64,000 bases of DNA from Rhodanobacter sp. C01 (lineage in GTDB: Bacteria; Pseudomonadota; Gammaproteobacteria; Xanthomonadales; Rhodanobacteraceae): NCBI RefSeq assembly GCF_002001045.1, contig NZ_MUNR01000012.1, positions 1 through 64,000 on the forward strand. The letters run 5' to 3'. Position 1 is the stretch's first letter. The number at the start of each line of letters is the position of its first letter. Positions 9,601 through 16,996 of this stretch are shown in pieces. The translations under genes were made by a program, and so were the position numbers. Under the pieces are notes generated by a model, which was not told the DNA's origin, ran no database searches, and saw only the letters and a program-made list of their open reading frames with translations.

Positions 9601-9735
9601 CTCGTCTCACAGCTGCTCACCTTGTATCTCACGCCGGTGATCTACCTGCAGCTCGATCGCCTGCAGTCGCGTTTCTTCAACGGTGCGGGCGCCACAACTG
9701 GCTACCGGGGCCACGCTGTTCAAAATCAGGAATGA
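6622..9735 (+). CDS. RND-family efflux permease (MdtB/AcrB type)
   Basis: A 1037-residue proton-driven exporter, full length for the HAE1 group. It starts MNLPALCIRRPVMTTLLMLA at ATG 6622; an upstream ATG at 6574 would overlap the adaptor gene. TM1 is at about 12-30, the first large periplasmic domain runs to about 330, then TM2-6 including the TM4 charged motif AVGFVVDDAIVMLEN with the Asp-Asp pair used in proton relay. A second periplasmic domain and TM7-12 (GFVGIVMLIGIVKKNAIMMID) follow. No outer-membrane factor lies in the operon, so it presumably borrows a TolC-like channel encoded elsewhere. Substrate is unpredictable from sequence. Confidence 0.95.
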   Translation: MNLPALCIRRPVMTTLLMLALLVFGISAYPKLAVNELPNVDYPTIRVFASLPGASPEVMASAVAAPLEAQLSTIPGVDAMNSSSSPGGTSIVLSFALGRNIDAAAQDVQSAITAAQRQLPPDMPTPPILRKVNPADAPVLLLAMTAPTLPVSQLDEYAETQLAQRLSTIDGVAQVYAYGAAKYAVRISIDPDRLAVAGIGIDQVQKAVADANVNQATGTLYGPSQQFQVRNQGQLLRAAPYNDIVLAWRNGAPVRLGDVGSAYDSVQNDQLASWYKHDRSVLLAIQRQPGANTVALIERIKAVLPGFIAGLPPSVKLNVLYDRSQSIRASVADVQFTLLTAGVLVVLVVYLFLGNLSATLIPAVALPLSVVGTFGAMYLLDYSLDNLSLLALTLAVGFVVDDAIVMLENIMRHVEAGLDPLEASLKGAGEIGFTILSMTLSLIAVFIPVIFMGGIVGRLFHEFVVTLSVAILISGFVSITLTPMLCSRFVKRPGHDRKSWLIAAFNRGFEATQRGYKRSLRWCMAHSRVVLGVFALSLLATAFLFSTVPRDFIPAGDSGRLQVITEGPQDVSYGGMVARQQQLAEIVAQDPNIEAWMSSIEAGGSTINDGEMLLKLKPENQRSLRVDQIAQELRKKFANVIGMRAYVQNPPLIQIGGLRSKAQYQFTLQSVDPNALYDWSGKVTQAFAALPGFQDVTNDLSLNSPSIIVEVDRSKLGPLGLSMAQVQTALGASFSQNQLSTIYGTATQYWVVMEVQRNLQTDPTVLSKLYVTSSTGKLIPLDTVASFVRKPQVMTVNHRGQLPAVTVSFGLAPGVSLGEALASIHDALARINMPASISANLQGTAQAFQTSMQGIGMLLLLAVFAIYLVLGILYESFIHPLTILSGLPAAAVGALLTLQICHYPLDLFGFVGIVMLIGIVKKNAIMMIDFALSRQRDDGMPPTAAIFEACGVRFRPIMMTTMAALAGALPIALGVGAGSEVRRPLGVAVVGGLLVSQLLTLYLTPVIYLQLDRLQSRFFNGAGATTGYRGHAVQNQE

Positions 9736-9917
9736 GGAACGGCGCCATGCCTTTGGGCTGAAGCTGACGTCGAATCCCGTCTGACGGGTCACGTAGCGCG
9801 GCGAGGCGCGCCAGCCAGTTTGGCGGTTGCCCAAACCGGCGTGTCGAAAGCTCGGACCGATCGGAAGCGGTGTCGAGACAGTCAAGGCGAAGAGTTGCCC
9901 GGCCATGGGTTGCCGTT

Positions 9918-9946
9918 TTGCTTTTCCCGCAAAACTAAAATATGAT
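9918..9946 (+). promoter_or_regulatory. predicted promoter of the tetR-type gene (leaderless)
   Basis: TTGCTT (9918-9923) and TATGAT (9941-9946) are separated by 17 bases. Transcription would begin about 7 bases after the -10, at about 9953, only 3 bases before the ATG at 9956. No ribosome-binding site precedes that ATG, so a leaderless transcript is predicted. Confidence 0.45.
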
Positions 9947-9957
9947 AAGCATCATAT
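9940..9957. promoter_or_regulatory. TetR-type operator 1 (autoregulatory)
   Basis: ATATGATAAGCATCATAT: 7-bp inverted arms around a 4-base centre. It covers the -10 element, the predicted transcription start and the first two bases of the ATG. The arms are identical to those of a second 18-bp palindrome at 10572-10589, in front of the downstream operon. Confidence 0.75.
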
Positions 9958-10537
9958 GAAAAAAGCTGCCGCCCGATCCAGGGAAGCCACGCACGAACGC
10001 ATCGTCGATGCCGCCGCTCGTGCCATTCGTCGCAGTGGTTATGACGGCACCAGCGTCGCCGACCTCATGAAGGAGGCCGGCCTGACGCATGGCGGGTTCT
10101 ATGCTCACTTCGCTTCGCGCGAGGCGATGCTTGCCGAGGCAGCGGATCGTGCCGGCGCGGAGGCAGTCGCGACATCGGCGCGCATAGCCGCTTCCGCGCT
10201 GCCGGAGCGAGCGCTACAGTCGTTGTTGCGCGCTTATTTGTCGAAGGAACACGTCAAAAGCCCGGAAATGGGCTGCCCAGTGGCTGCCCTGGGTTCGGAG
10301 ATGCCACGTCAGGCGCCCGAGGTGCGGCGAGCCGCCACGCGCCGCATAAAGGAAATGATCGATGTCGTGGCCCGTCAGTCGCCCGACTGGGGACAGCCCG
10401 GCGCGCATGAGCACGCGTTGGTCACTGCAGCCACGATGGTTGGCGCCTTGGTCATGGCACGTGCTGTCGACGACCCCAAGCTTTCCGATGCGCTGCTGAA
10501 GGCAGCCTTGAAACACCTCGTCCCTGCCAGTGCCTGA
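9956..10537 (+). CDS. TetR/AcrR-family transcriptional repressor
   Basis: About 193 residues. The N-terminal helix-turn-helix (RIVDAAARAIRRSGYDGTSV, DLMKEAGLTHGGFYAHFASREAML) is a strong TetR signature. The C-terminal part (CPVAALGSEMPRQAPEVR) matches a common subgroup that regulates neighbouring oxidoreductases. The frame is open from 9827, but the ATG at 9956 gives the proper N-terminus (MKKAAARSREATHERI). Identical-arm palindromes at its own start and in the promoter of the next operon indicate that it represses both itself and the SDR/quinone-oxidoreductase genes. The inducer is probably a small electrophile or similar (inference from the regulated enzymes). Confidence 0.93.
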   Translation: MKKAAARSREATHERIVDAAARAIRRSGYDGTSVADLMKEAGLTHGGFYAHFASREAMLAEAADRAGAEAVATSARIAASALPERALQSLLRAYLSKEHVKSPEMGCPVAALGSEMPRQAPEVRRAATRRIKEMIDVVARQSPDWGQPGAHEHALVTAATMVGALVMARAVDDPKLSDALLKAALKHLVPASA

Positions 10538-10561
10538 GCGCGTCGGTGTCGGCGCTTTCAC

Positions 10562-10592
10562 TTGAAATTGAATATGATGATCATCATATAAA
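10562..10592 (+). promoter_or_regulatory. predicted promoter of the SDR-oxidoreductase operon
   Basis: TTGAAA (10562-10567) and TATAAA (10587-10592) with a 19-base spacer. The 18-bp palindrome fills the spacer and touches the -10, the ideal place for repression by steric exclusion. The spacer is 2 bases longer than optimal. Confidence 0.45.
10572..10589. promoter_or_regulatory. TetR-type operator 2
   Basis: ATATGATGATCATCATAT is a perfect 18-bp palindrome about 100 bases upstream of the SDR start. It shares both 7-bp arms with operator 1 at 9940-9957 and differs only in the central 4 bases (GATC versus AAGC). Confidence 0.8.
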
Positions 10593-10688
10593 GTTCGCAA
10601 AACGAACGACACCGCCGCCCAGATCCAGCAGCATCGGTATCGCCATCACCGCAACTGACTCCGCGATCACTCACTGAAAGGCATTCCC

Positions 10689-11521
10689 ATGAAACCCAGA
10701 AAATCCGTCGCGCTCGTCACGGGAGCGCCCTCAGGCATCGGAAAGGCTACGGCTGAGCGACTCACTACCGCGGGCTACACGGTGTATGGCACCAGCAGAC
10801 GCGGAGCACAGGCGAGCCAGCAACGCTTTGCGATGTTGTCCCTGACGTGATCTGTGACGATTCGGTCGAAGCTGCAGTCAGGGAAGTGATTCGACGGGAA
10901 GGCCGCATCGACCTGCTGGTGAACAACGCCGGTTTCGGCGTGGCTCCGGCCGGTGCGGAAGAAAGCTCGATCGGGCAGGCGCAGGCGATCTTCGATACCA
11001 ACTTCATGGGCATCGTCCGGATGACGCGCGCCGTCGTCCCGCATATGCGACAGCAGGGTAGCGGTCGCATCATCAACATCGGCTCCGTGCTTGGTTTCCT
11101 GCCGATGCCGTACATGGCGCTCTATTCCGCCACCAAACATGCGGTCGCGGGCTATTCGGAAGCGCTCGACCATGAGCTGCGCACGCTGGGCATCCGCGTC
11201 TCTGTCGTCGAGCCTGCGTACATCAATACACCGTTCGATGCGAACCTGATGAAACCCGACGCTCCCCTCGACGTGTACCGCGAGATTCGCGCGGGTGTGG
11301 AGAAACGGGTGAAAGAAGTGCTCGTCGGCGCAGACGGACCTGAAGTCGTCGCCGAGATGGTGCTGAAGGCGGCCATGGCTGACCGTCCGAAGCTGCGCTA
11401 TGCCCCGGGGCTGGCGAGCCGCATGCGGTGGCTGCGCAGATTTGCACCTGTCTGCGTGCTGGATGCGGGGGTTAGAAAAGACCTTCGTCTCGATACATTT
11501 GCAAGAGAGAAAACGTCATGA
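10689..11521 (+). pseudogene. short-chain dehydrogenase/reductase, frameshifted
   Basis: Translating from ATG 10689 gives the N-terminal Rossmann part (KSVALVTGAPSGIGKATAERL, cofactor motif TGxxxGIG) up to QRFAMLSLT, then a TGA at 10848-10850. The rest of the SDR continues in another frame from about 10847: DSVEAAVREV, the NNAG motif, and the active site Y-x3-K in YSATKHAVAGYSEAL, to the stop at 11521. Restoring one G near 10844-10846 would read ...LSLDVICDDSV..., the normal SDR strand, so a single-base deletion separates the halves. It could be a real inactivation or an assembly error. The downstream gene overlaps its stop by 4 bases (ATGA), so they form one operon. Confidence 0.8.
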
Positions 11522-12519
11522 AGGCCTTCATCATTGATCGATACGGCAAGAAGGATCCGATGCGGCTTGGCGACATGCCGAAGCCCGAGCTTCGCGACGA
11601 CGATGTGTTGATCGAGGTTCACGCCGCAGGTTTGAACCTGCTGGACTCCAAGATCAAAAGCGGCGAGTTCAAGCTGATCCTGCCTTACCGCATGCCGCTT
11701 GTGCTGGGCCATGACGTGGCCGGCGTCGTGATTAAAGTGGGACCGCGGGTTCGGCAATTCAAAGTGGGCGACGAAGTCTATTCGCGAGTGCCTGATCACC
11801 GCATCGGTACATTTGCGCAGTTCATTGCCGTGAATGAAAACGATGTCGCGCCCAAGCCCAGGAACCTCACCATGGAAGAAGCGGCATCGATCCCGCTGGT
11901 CGGCTTGACGGCCTGGCAGGCTCTGGTTGAACGAGCGCACCTGAAGAAGGGGCAGAAGATATTCATCCAGGCGGGGTCCGGTGGCGTCGGCACCTTCGCC
12001 ATTCAATTGGCCAAGTATCTCGGGGCCACGGTAGCCACCACCACGAGCAGCGCGAATACCGACCTGGTGAAGAGCCTCGGCGCGGACTTCGTCATCGACT
12101 ACAGGAAAGACGATGTCGAGAGAGTGCTGCAGAGCCACGATGTGGTCCTGCATAGCCAGGATGCGGCAGCGCTTGAGAAATCCTTGCGCGTGCTGAAACC
12201 TGGCGGAACCCTCATCTCGATTTCCGGCCCTCCTGATCCCGCATTCGCAAAGGAAATCAAAGCGCCGTGGTTTGTACGCCTCATCGTCCGCCTGCTGAGT
12301 TCCGGCGTCAGGAAAAAGGCGAGCCGTCGTGATTTGAAATATTTGTTTCTCTTCATGCAGGCCAACGGATACCAGTTACGCGAGATCACCCAACTGATCG
12401 AAGCAGGGGCCATCCGCCCAGTGATCGATCGGGTCTTTCCATTCGAGTCGACCAACGAGGCCTTGGCTTACGTCGAAACAGGCCGCGCGAAGGGCAAGGT
12501 CGTCGTCAAGATCAAGTGA
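11518..12519 (+). CDS. zinc-independent alcohol dehydrogenase / NAD(P)H:quinone oxidoreductase family
   Basis: A 333-residue medium-chain reductase. An N-terminal GroES-like domain (PMRLGDMPKPELRDDDVLIEVHAAGLNLLDSKIKSG) is followed by a Rossmann domain with the nucleotide motif QAGSGGVGTFAIQLAKYLGA. The catalytic and structural zinc cysteines are absent, as in quinone-oxidoreductase members that reduce quinones or enones with NADPH. Its ATG overlaps the SDR stop, implying translational coupling. The pair lies behind the TetR operator and may form a repressor-controlled response to reactive carbonyl or quinone compounds. A hairpin plus T-run terminator follows. Confidence 0.92.
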   Translation: MKAFIIDRYGKKDPMRLGDMPKPELRDDDVLIEVHAAGLNLLDSKIKSGEFKLILPYRMPLVLGHDVAGVVIKVGPRVRQFKVGDEVYSRVPDHRIGTFAQFIAVNENDVAPKPRNLTMEEAASIPLVGLTAWQALVERAHLKKGQKIFIQAGSGGVGTFAIQLAKYLGATVATTTSSANTDLVKSLGADFVIDYRKDDVERVLQSHDVVLHSQDAAALEKSLRVLKPGGTLISISGPPDPAFAKEIKAPWFVRLIVRLLSSGVRKKASRRDLKYLFLFMQANGYQLREITQLIEAGAIRPVIDRVFPFESTNEALAYVETGRAKGKVVVKIK

Positions 12520-12530
12520 GCCTCAAAACA

Positions 12531-12577
12531 GGGTCAGGCCGAGGTGGTACGAGACCTCAGAACCTGCCCCTTTTTTT
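12531..12577 (+). terminator. intrinsic terminator after the oxidoreductase operon
   Basis: A two-part stem: GGGTCAGG pairs with CCTGCCC (one bulge), with an inner GAGGT/ACCTC stem over an 8-base loop. It is followed by seven T residues, 12 bases past the oxidoreductase stop. Confidence 0.65.
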
Positions 12578-12660
12578 GCTGCTTTCTGGAAGTGCAGATC
12601 GGCGGCGTCATGTACATCGACAGCATTGATGCCGAGCTGCGGGAAGCCAGTAACGAGAGC
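12568..12660 (-). pseudogene. relic of an NAD-dependent epimerase/reductase
   Basis: The minus strand can be read without a start as ...LVTGFPQLGINAVDVHDAAD and then LHFQKAAKKGAG. This aligns with the internal stretch PGCPQLNFGAVDVRDVADLH of the intact epimerase-type gene at 13971-15023 (shared PQL, AVDV, D, ADLH). Only about 30 codons survive, without start or remaining domains, between the operon terminator and the glyoxalase-fold gene. It is probably what is left of a second epimerase copy. The fragment is short, so chance resemblance is possible but unlikely given the run of matches. Confidence 0.45.
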
Positions 12661-12677
12661 GTCTTGCGTGCCACGTC

Positions 12678-13079
12678 TCAGTTGAACGTGTCGCGATATT
12701 CCGGTGCTGCGTCGGCGCGGGTGTTCAGCTCGAACATCACTCCGCCGGGCGCGTGGCAGAAGAAGCGCGAGCCGCGTTCGTGGTCGATGACGTCCGTTTC
12801 CATCGGCACGCCATCCGCCACCATCCGTGCGTGGAGTGATTCAACCTCGGCACGTGACGGCAGTTCGAAGCCGACATGGAAGGTACTCGGCCAATGCGGC
12901 GCCTGCGCTTCGACGTCCTCGATGACCACGTCGAAACCGGGGCGTTTCAGTATCCAGTGTCCCTGGGCTGGCGCGATGGTGAAGCCGAGGTAGGTTTCGA
13001 AGAATGCCGCCGTGCGCGCCGGCTCGTGCGAAGGGAAGCTGAGATGGTTGAGTTTCATGGGGAAAATCGCGTTCGACAT
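12678..13079 (-). CDS. VOC (glyoxalase/bleomycin-resistance fold) protein
   Basis: About 133 residues with one vicinal-oxygen-chelate domain: KLNHLSFPSHEPARTAAFFETYLGF starts the first beta-alpha-beta unit, and STFHVGFELPSRAEVESLHARM with RFFCHAPGGVMFELNT forms the second. His, Glu and His positions (NHLSF, HVGFE, MFEL) are compatible with metal binding. The start at 13079 has a GGAG ribosome-binding site 5 bases upstream. It is divergent from nothing obvious and followed by the epimerase relic. The substrate is unknown; such small VOC proteins act as lyases, dioxygenases or resistance binders. Confidence 0.85.
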   Translation of the reverse strand: MSNAIFPMKLNHLSFPSHEPARTAAFFETYLGFTIAPAQGHWILKRPGFDVVIEDVEAQAPHWPSTFHVGFELPSRAEVESLHARMVADGVPMETDVIDHERGSRFFCHAPGGVMFELNTRADAAPEYRDTFN

Positions 13080-13238
13080 GGGGACTCCGGGAGTAGGTGG
13101 ATCGGGCGATCCGGGAGACGTCATGATCCCTCCCGTTCCAGTGGCCGCCTACTCGCATGCGCTGCTTCGCGCTTGCCGGCGTCGTTGCCAGCCCTTCGGG
13201 CCCGCGGCCTTTCAGTTCGCTGTTCCGTTGCTCACATT

Positions 13239-13859
13239 TCAACGCCCGTCGGCACCGGGCAACGCGCCGAGATAGCCAAGGATCGCGCCCAATACGCGTC
13301 GTTCCAGTCGCTGCGCGTCGGATTCGCCGCGCGCGCCGGCGGAATCCACCAGCAGGCGCACCAGCGCGGCAACGTCGTCGATGGCAATTTCGCGTTCCGG
13401 TTGCGGAGGAAGGTCGGCATGGTCGAGTGCAGCGCGCAGCAGTCCGCGGAAGTCGCTGGCGCTTTCCACTTCCTGCTGCACTTCAGGTCGCGCTTCCTCG
13501 ATATCGATCAGTCGTGCCAGCTCCGGTCGCTCGAACTGATGACGGACGGCTGCGCTGACCAGGTGCGCCAGCGCAGCGTGACCGTCGGGCGCGTCCCTCG
13601 CTGCCGCGGCGTCTTCGCCGAAGCGGGCCTTCTCGCGGCGCATCAACGCGACCAGCAACGCATCCTTGCCGGGAAAATACTGGTATAGCGAACCGATGCT
13701 CACGCCCGCCCGTTCGGCGACAAGGTTGGTGTTGAAGGCGCCGATGCCCTGAGCTTCGAGGATCTGTGCCGCCGCCTCCAGTATCCATGCGTAAGTCTCG
13801 ACCGCGCGCGGTTGCACGGGTTTCTTGCGCGGGCGCAGCGATGACGGTGAGCGGCTCAT
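13239..13859 (-). CDS. TetR-family transcriptional regulator
   Basis: A 206-residue regulator. A basic N-terminal lead (SLRPRKKPVQPRAVETYAWI) precedes the helix-turn-helix (NLVAERAGVSIGSLYQYFPGKDALL), where GSLYQYFPGKDAL is a classic TetR recognition motif. The helical ligand-binding region follows to residue 206. It lies downstream of the epimerase-type gene on the same strand (gap about 110 bases) and may be co-transcribed with it. Unlike the first TetR, I see no clear palindrome near its start. Confidence 0.92.
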   Translation of the reverse strand: MSRSPSSLRPRKKPVQPRAVETYAWILEAAAQILEAQGIGAFNTNLVAERAGVSIGSLYQYFPGKDALLVALMRREKARFGEDAAAARDAPDGHAALAHLVSAAVRHQFERPELARLIDIEEARPEVQQEVESASDFRGLLRAALDHADLPPQPEREIAIDDVAALVRLLVDSAGARGESDAQRLERRVLGAILGYLGALPGADGR

Positions 13860-13970
13860 GCCTGCCGGATTCTAGGGAAAAACAGCATCGGGTTCACTCC
13901 TGGGCAGATTCCGTTGTCCACTGCGACACGCAGTCAAGTGCGGATACGTTCATACCCGTTGCCAGCTCCG

Positions 13971-15023
13971 TCAGTTGCCCTTCGAACCAGCCAAACCTCC
14001 CTTCAAGAGCCCGAGCCGCAACAGGCTTTCGGCGGTGGCGACGATGGCTTCCTCGCTCGAACGCGGTGTCCAGCCGAGCACGCGCTGGGCTTTTTCGCTG
14101 GTGGCGTTCTTCGGCTTGCCGAGTTCGGGGAGAATCTGTTTGACCGCCGGGTCGCGCAGTGCCGCGAGGCGCACCAGCCAGTTTGGCAATTGCCGGGTCG
14201 GTACCCGTTTGGCCGATGCGCCCATGCGGTTCTTCAAGATCATGGCGATGTCGCGGATCGAGAGGAAATCCCCAGCGACGGCGAGGAATCGCTCGCCCTT
14301 GGCGGCGGGATCGGTCATGGCGCGGATGTGCAGATCGGCGACGTCGCGCACGTCGACGGCACCGAAGTTGAGCTGCGGGCAGCCGGGCATGGCGCCGTCC
14401 ATCAGCCGCTGCACCAGCAGGATCGAGGTCGAGTAGTCCGGTCCCAGCACCGGGCCGAACACGCCTACCGGATTGACCACGGAAAGTTCGAGGGCGCCAC
14501 CTTCGCGGGCGATGAAATCCCAGGCCGCGCGCTCGGCCAGGGTTTTCGATTTCGCGTAGGGCTGCACGTCGTTGCCGGCAGGATCCGTCCAGTTGCTTTC
14601 GTTGAACGGTGCCTGCTGTGCTTTCTGCCCATAGCCGATCGCAGCGAACGAGGAAGTCAGCACCACGCGCTTGACCCCGGCATCGCGTGCGGCACGCAAG
14701 ACCCTCAGCGCGCCTTCGCGCGCCGGCACGATCAACTCGTCCTCGTGTTTGGGAAGCGTGGCAGGAAACGGCGACGCGATGTGCAGCACGTAATCGCAGC
14801 CGGCGACGGCTTGCGGCCAGCCGGCGTCGCTCTCCAGATCGGCAACCACAAATGACAGGCGGTCGCCCGGATCGGTGCTACCTGCCTTCAGCATCGCGCG
14901 CACGTCGCCTTCGCGCTTCAAGCTGCGCACTGTGGTGCGAACCTGGTGGCCCGCAGTTAGCAGTTGCAGGATCGCGTGGCTGCCGATGAAGCCGGATCCG
15001 CCAGTTACCAGAACGGTGCTCAT
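13971..15023 (-). CDS. NAD-dependent epimerase/dehydratase family (dihydroflavonol reductase-like SDR)
   Basis: About 350 residues of extended-SDR type. The cofactor motif GGSGFIGSHA (residues 8-17) is near the start, followed by LRAARDAGVKRVVLTSSFAAIGYG. The catalytic Tyr-x3-Lys is in PYAKSKTLAE, and SVVNPVGVFGPVLGPDYS and AVDVRDVADLHIRAM follow, a pattern of dihydroflavonol-4-reductase/cinnamoyl-reductase-like bacterial enzymes acting on aldehydes or ketones. Two in-frame ATGs lie 6 bases apart (15029, 15023); the second is better spaced from GCGGGA. A small relic of a similar gene lies at 12568-12660. Confidence 0.9.
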   Translation of the reverse strand: MSTVLVTGGSGFIGSHAILQLLTAGHQVRTTVRSLKREGDVRAMLKAGSTDPGDRLSFVVADLESDAGWPQAVAGCDYVLHIASPFPATLPKHEDELIVPAREGALRVLRAARDAGVKRVVLTSSFAAIGYGQKAQQAPFNESNWTDPAGNDVQPYAKSKTLAERAAWDFIAREGGALELSVVNPVGVFGPVLGPDYSTSILLVQRLMDGAMPGCPQLNFGAVDVRDVADLHIRAMTDPAAKGERFLAVAGDFLSIRDIAMILKNRMGASAKRVPTRQLPNWLVRLAALRDPAVKQILPELGKPKNATSEKAQRVLGWTPRSSEEAIVATAESLLRLGLLKGGLAGSKGN

Positions 15024-15185
15024 GGTCATTCCCGCTCGAAAGGAAGAGAGGCCATTAAGCTACCTCAATTACCTGTATTCCTTCGCTGTTGGCTTTTCAT
15101 CCATCTTCAAAAAGCCCAGGCCCAGCAGGCATTCTGCAGAGGCGGCGGTCGCCGATGACGAGTCATGGCTGATTCCAGCATGCCG

Positions 15186-15683
15186 TCACGGGCTGCTGAT
15201 GATGATCGCCACGCGACGATTCTGCGCGCGCCCCTCGGACGTGCGGTTGCTTGTCACCGGGTTGTTTTCTCCAAAGCCCTGGATGTCCAGGTCCTGCAGT
15301 CGCATGCCGGTGGCTACCAGGCCGTCCGCCACCGCCTGGGCGCGCTGGCGTGAAAGCTTGAGGTTGTAGTCGGGTTGACCGGTGTTGTCGGTAAAGCCGT
15401 CGAGCTGCGCATGCTTGATACCTACACCAAGCAAGCCGTGACCGATGCGCTCGATGATTTTCCGTCCGTCCGGGCTCAGTTCGGCCGCATTGATGCCGAA
15501 CAGTACCTTTTCGCTCCCGTCGAACTCCCATCCCGCCGGCGTTTCGTAAAACCCCTGGTGTCGCAGCTCGGCAATCTGAGCCGCTGTGAAGCGGCCGCTT
15601 GCCGGTGGTCGCGTCGGGGCGTTCTGGCAAGCTGCCAGGAAGTACAACAGGGCCAGCAGAATGGAAGCGCGAAATAATTTCAT
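15186..15683 (-). CDS. yfiB: YfiB-type OmpA-like outer-membrane lipoprotein
   Basis: A 165-residue lipoprotein: MKLFRASILLALLYFLAAC ends with lipobox LAAC. The C-terminal half is an OmpA/Pal peptidoglycan-binding domain (EKVLFGINAAELSPDGRKII, then DGFTDNTGQPDYNLKLSRQR, then DIQGFGENNPVTSNRTSEGRAQNRRV). In the yfiBNR system of Pseudomonas, YfiB sequesters the repressor YfiR at the outer membrane and so frees the cyclase YfiN. This gene is third in an operon yfiR-yfiN-yfiB, 29 bases after yfiN, which is the basis for the specific name. Confidence 0.82.
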   Translation of the reverse strand: MKLFRASILLALLYFLAACQNAPTRPPASGRFTAAQIAELRHQGFYETPAGWEFDGSEKVLFGINAAELSPDGRKIIERIGHGLLGVGIKHAQLDGFTDNTGQPDYNLKLSRQRAQAVADGLVATGMRLQDLDIQGFGENNPVTSNRTSEGRAQNRRVAIIISSP

Positions 15684-15712
15684 CAGGTGCACTGTCTTGT
15701 ATGGCGGAATGT

Positions 15713-16996
15713 TCAAGAGTGGGTTGTCTCGTCGAGAGCCGGGGTGCGGACAGCAAGGGCCATCTGCCAATCGCCGCCAAGCTGGTGCTTGGCGTGGTAC
15801 ATCGCTGCGTCGGCGGCCTGCATCAGCGTTTCGGCATCGTCGGCATGGTCGGGCAGTACGGCTATGCCGATGCTTATGGACACCGGGATCTGCTGGCCGT
15901 CGGCCAGCGTAAAAGGAGCCTGCATGCCGACGAGCATGCGCCGGGCTATATCGACGGCATCGTCGACGCTGCGCAGCGATACCAGCAGCACGGCGAATTC
16001 GTCGCCACCGAGGCGGGCGGCCATGTCGCCTTCGCGCAGTTGCGCGCGGATGCGCGATGCCACGCCGACCAGTGCGGCATCGCCTGCGGCGTGTCCGAAA
16101 CTGTCGTTGATCACCTTGAACCTGTCCAGATCGATGAACAGCAAGGCGACATGCTCGCTGGGGGCGGCATTTTCGGTCACCTGGCGCAGGTAAGTGTCGA
16201 ACAAGGTGCGCTTGGGCAAGGTGGTCAGGTCGTCGCGTGTCGCCTGATGGGTCAGCTCCGCGTTTTCGCGTTGCATGCCGCGCTCCCACGCCTCCAGTTC
16301 GTCCAACAGCCCGTTGAAATCGTTGCCCAGTTCGTTCAGTTCGATGATCCGCGTGTGCGGCACGCGTCGCTCGAAAGCTCGTTCCCGGCGTATCGCGTGC
16401 GTCACCTGGGCCAGCCCACGCAACGGATGGATGATTTCGCGCAGCATTTTGCGCGAAAGGTAGAGGGCACCAAGTGCACTGACCAGGAGACAGAGCAGTA
16501 TCCAGAACAGCCCGTTCAACAGGAATTCGCTCAGGCGCCCGCCGTAGCCGACCACGCGCAGTTCGCCGACGCGAACGTGGTCGTGCATGATCGGCAGGAC
16601 GATCGGCGCCGGCAGCAGCCAGCGGGTGCTCCGCACGGCGAGCGATTGCAGTGGTGTTTCCTGCCGGTCACGGTGCCAGACGGTCATGGGTTCGCCCCGG
16701 CTGTCGCTGACGACAACTTCGGCGATCTCGTTTTGTTCGTCGCCAGCCTGCCGCGCCACAGCCTGTGAGGCAGCGACAGGGTCGTGGAAAACCACGGCGG
16801 CTTCGACGGTATAGCCCATCGAACGAGCGATCATGTGCAGGCTGTAGTCGGCTGAGCTGCGCAACGCCAGCATGGCAAGCACGGTCAGCGAGATGCCGAC
16901 AACGCTCACCGAGAACAGCGACACGCCCAGATACGTGCGTCTCAGGACGGTGCGCAGATTGCGTCGCGCTGTGCCGGTTTCGCGTCGCTGCATCAT
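15713..16996 (-). CDS. yfiN: YfiN/TpbB-type membrane diguanylate cyclase
   Basis: A 427-residue inner-membrane enzyme. TM1 is at about 22-45 (LGVSLFSVSVVGISLTVLAM). A periplasmic CHASE8-type sensor domain runs to about 160, TM2 is near 162-185 (FLLNGLFWILLCLLVSALGA), then HAMP (EIIHPLRGLAQVTHAIRR). A GGDEF domain follows with the intact active site RLGGDEFAVLL and LFIDLDRFKVINDSFGH for GTP/Mg binding. It makes cyclic-di-GMP when not held by YfiR. Its start overlaps the yfiR stop by 4 bases. No RxxD product-inhibition site precedes the GGDEF motif in the usual place (the sequence there is RAQLREGDMAA). Confidence 0.9.
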   Translation of the reverse strand: MMQRRETGTARRNLRTVLRRTYLGVSLFSVSVVGISLTVLAMLALRSSADYSLHMIARSMGYTVEAAVVFHDPVAASQAVARQAGDEQNEIAEVVVSDSRGEPMTVWHRDRQETPLQSLAVRSTRWLLPAPIVLPIMHDHVRVGELRVVGYGGRLSEFLLNGLFWILLCLLVSALGALYLSRKMLREIIHPLRGLAQVTHAIRRERAFERRVPHTRIIELNELGNDFNGLLDELEAWERGMQRENAELTHQATRDDLTTLPKRTLFDTYLRQVTENAAPSEHVALLFIDLDRFKVINDSFGHAAGDAALVGVASRIRAQLREGDMAARLGGDEFAVLLVSLRSVDDAVDIARRMLVGMQAPFTLADGQQIPVSISIGIAVLPDHADDAETLMQAADAAMYHAKHQLGGDWQMALAVRTPALDETTHS

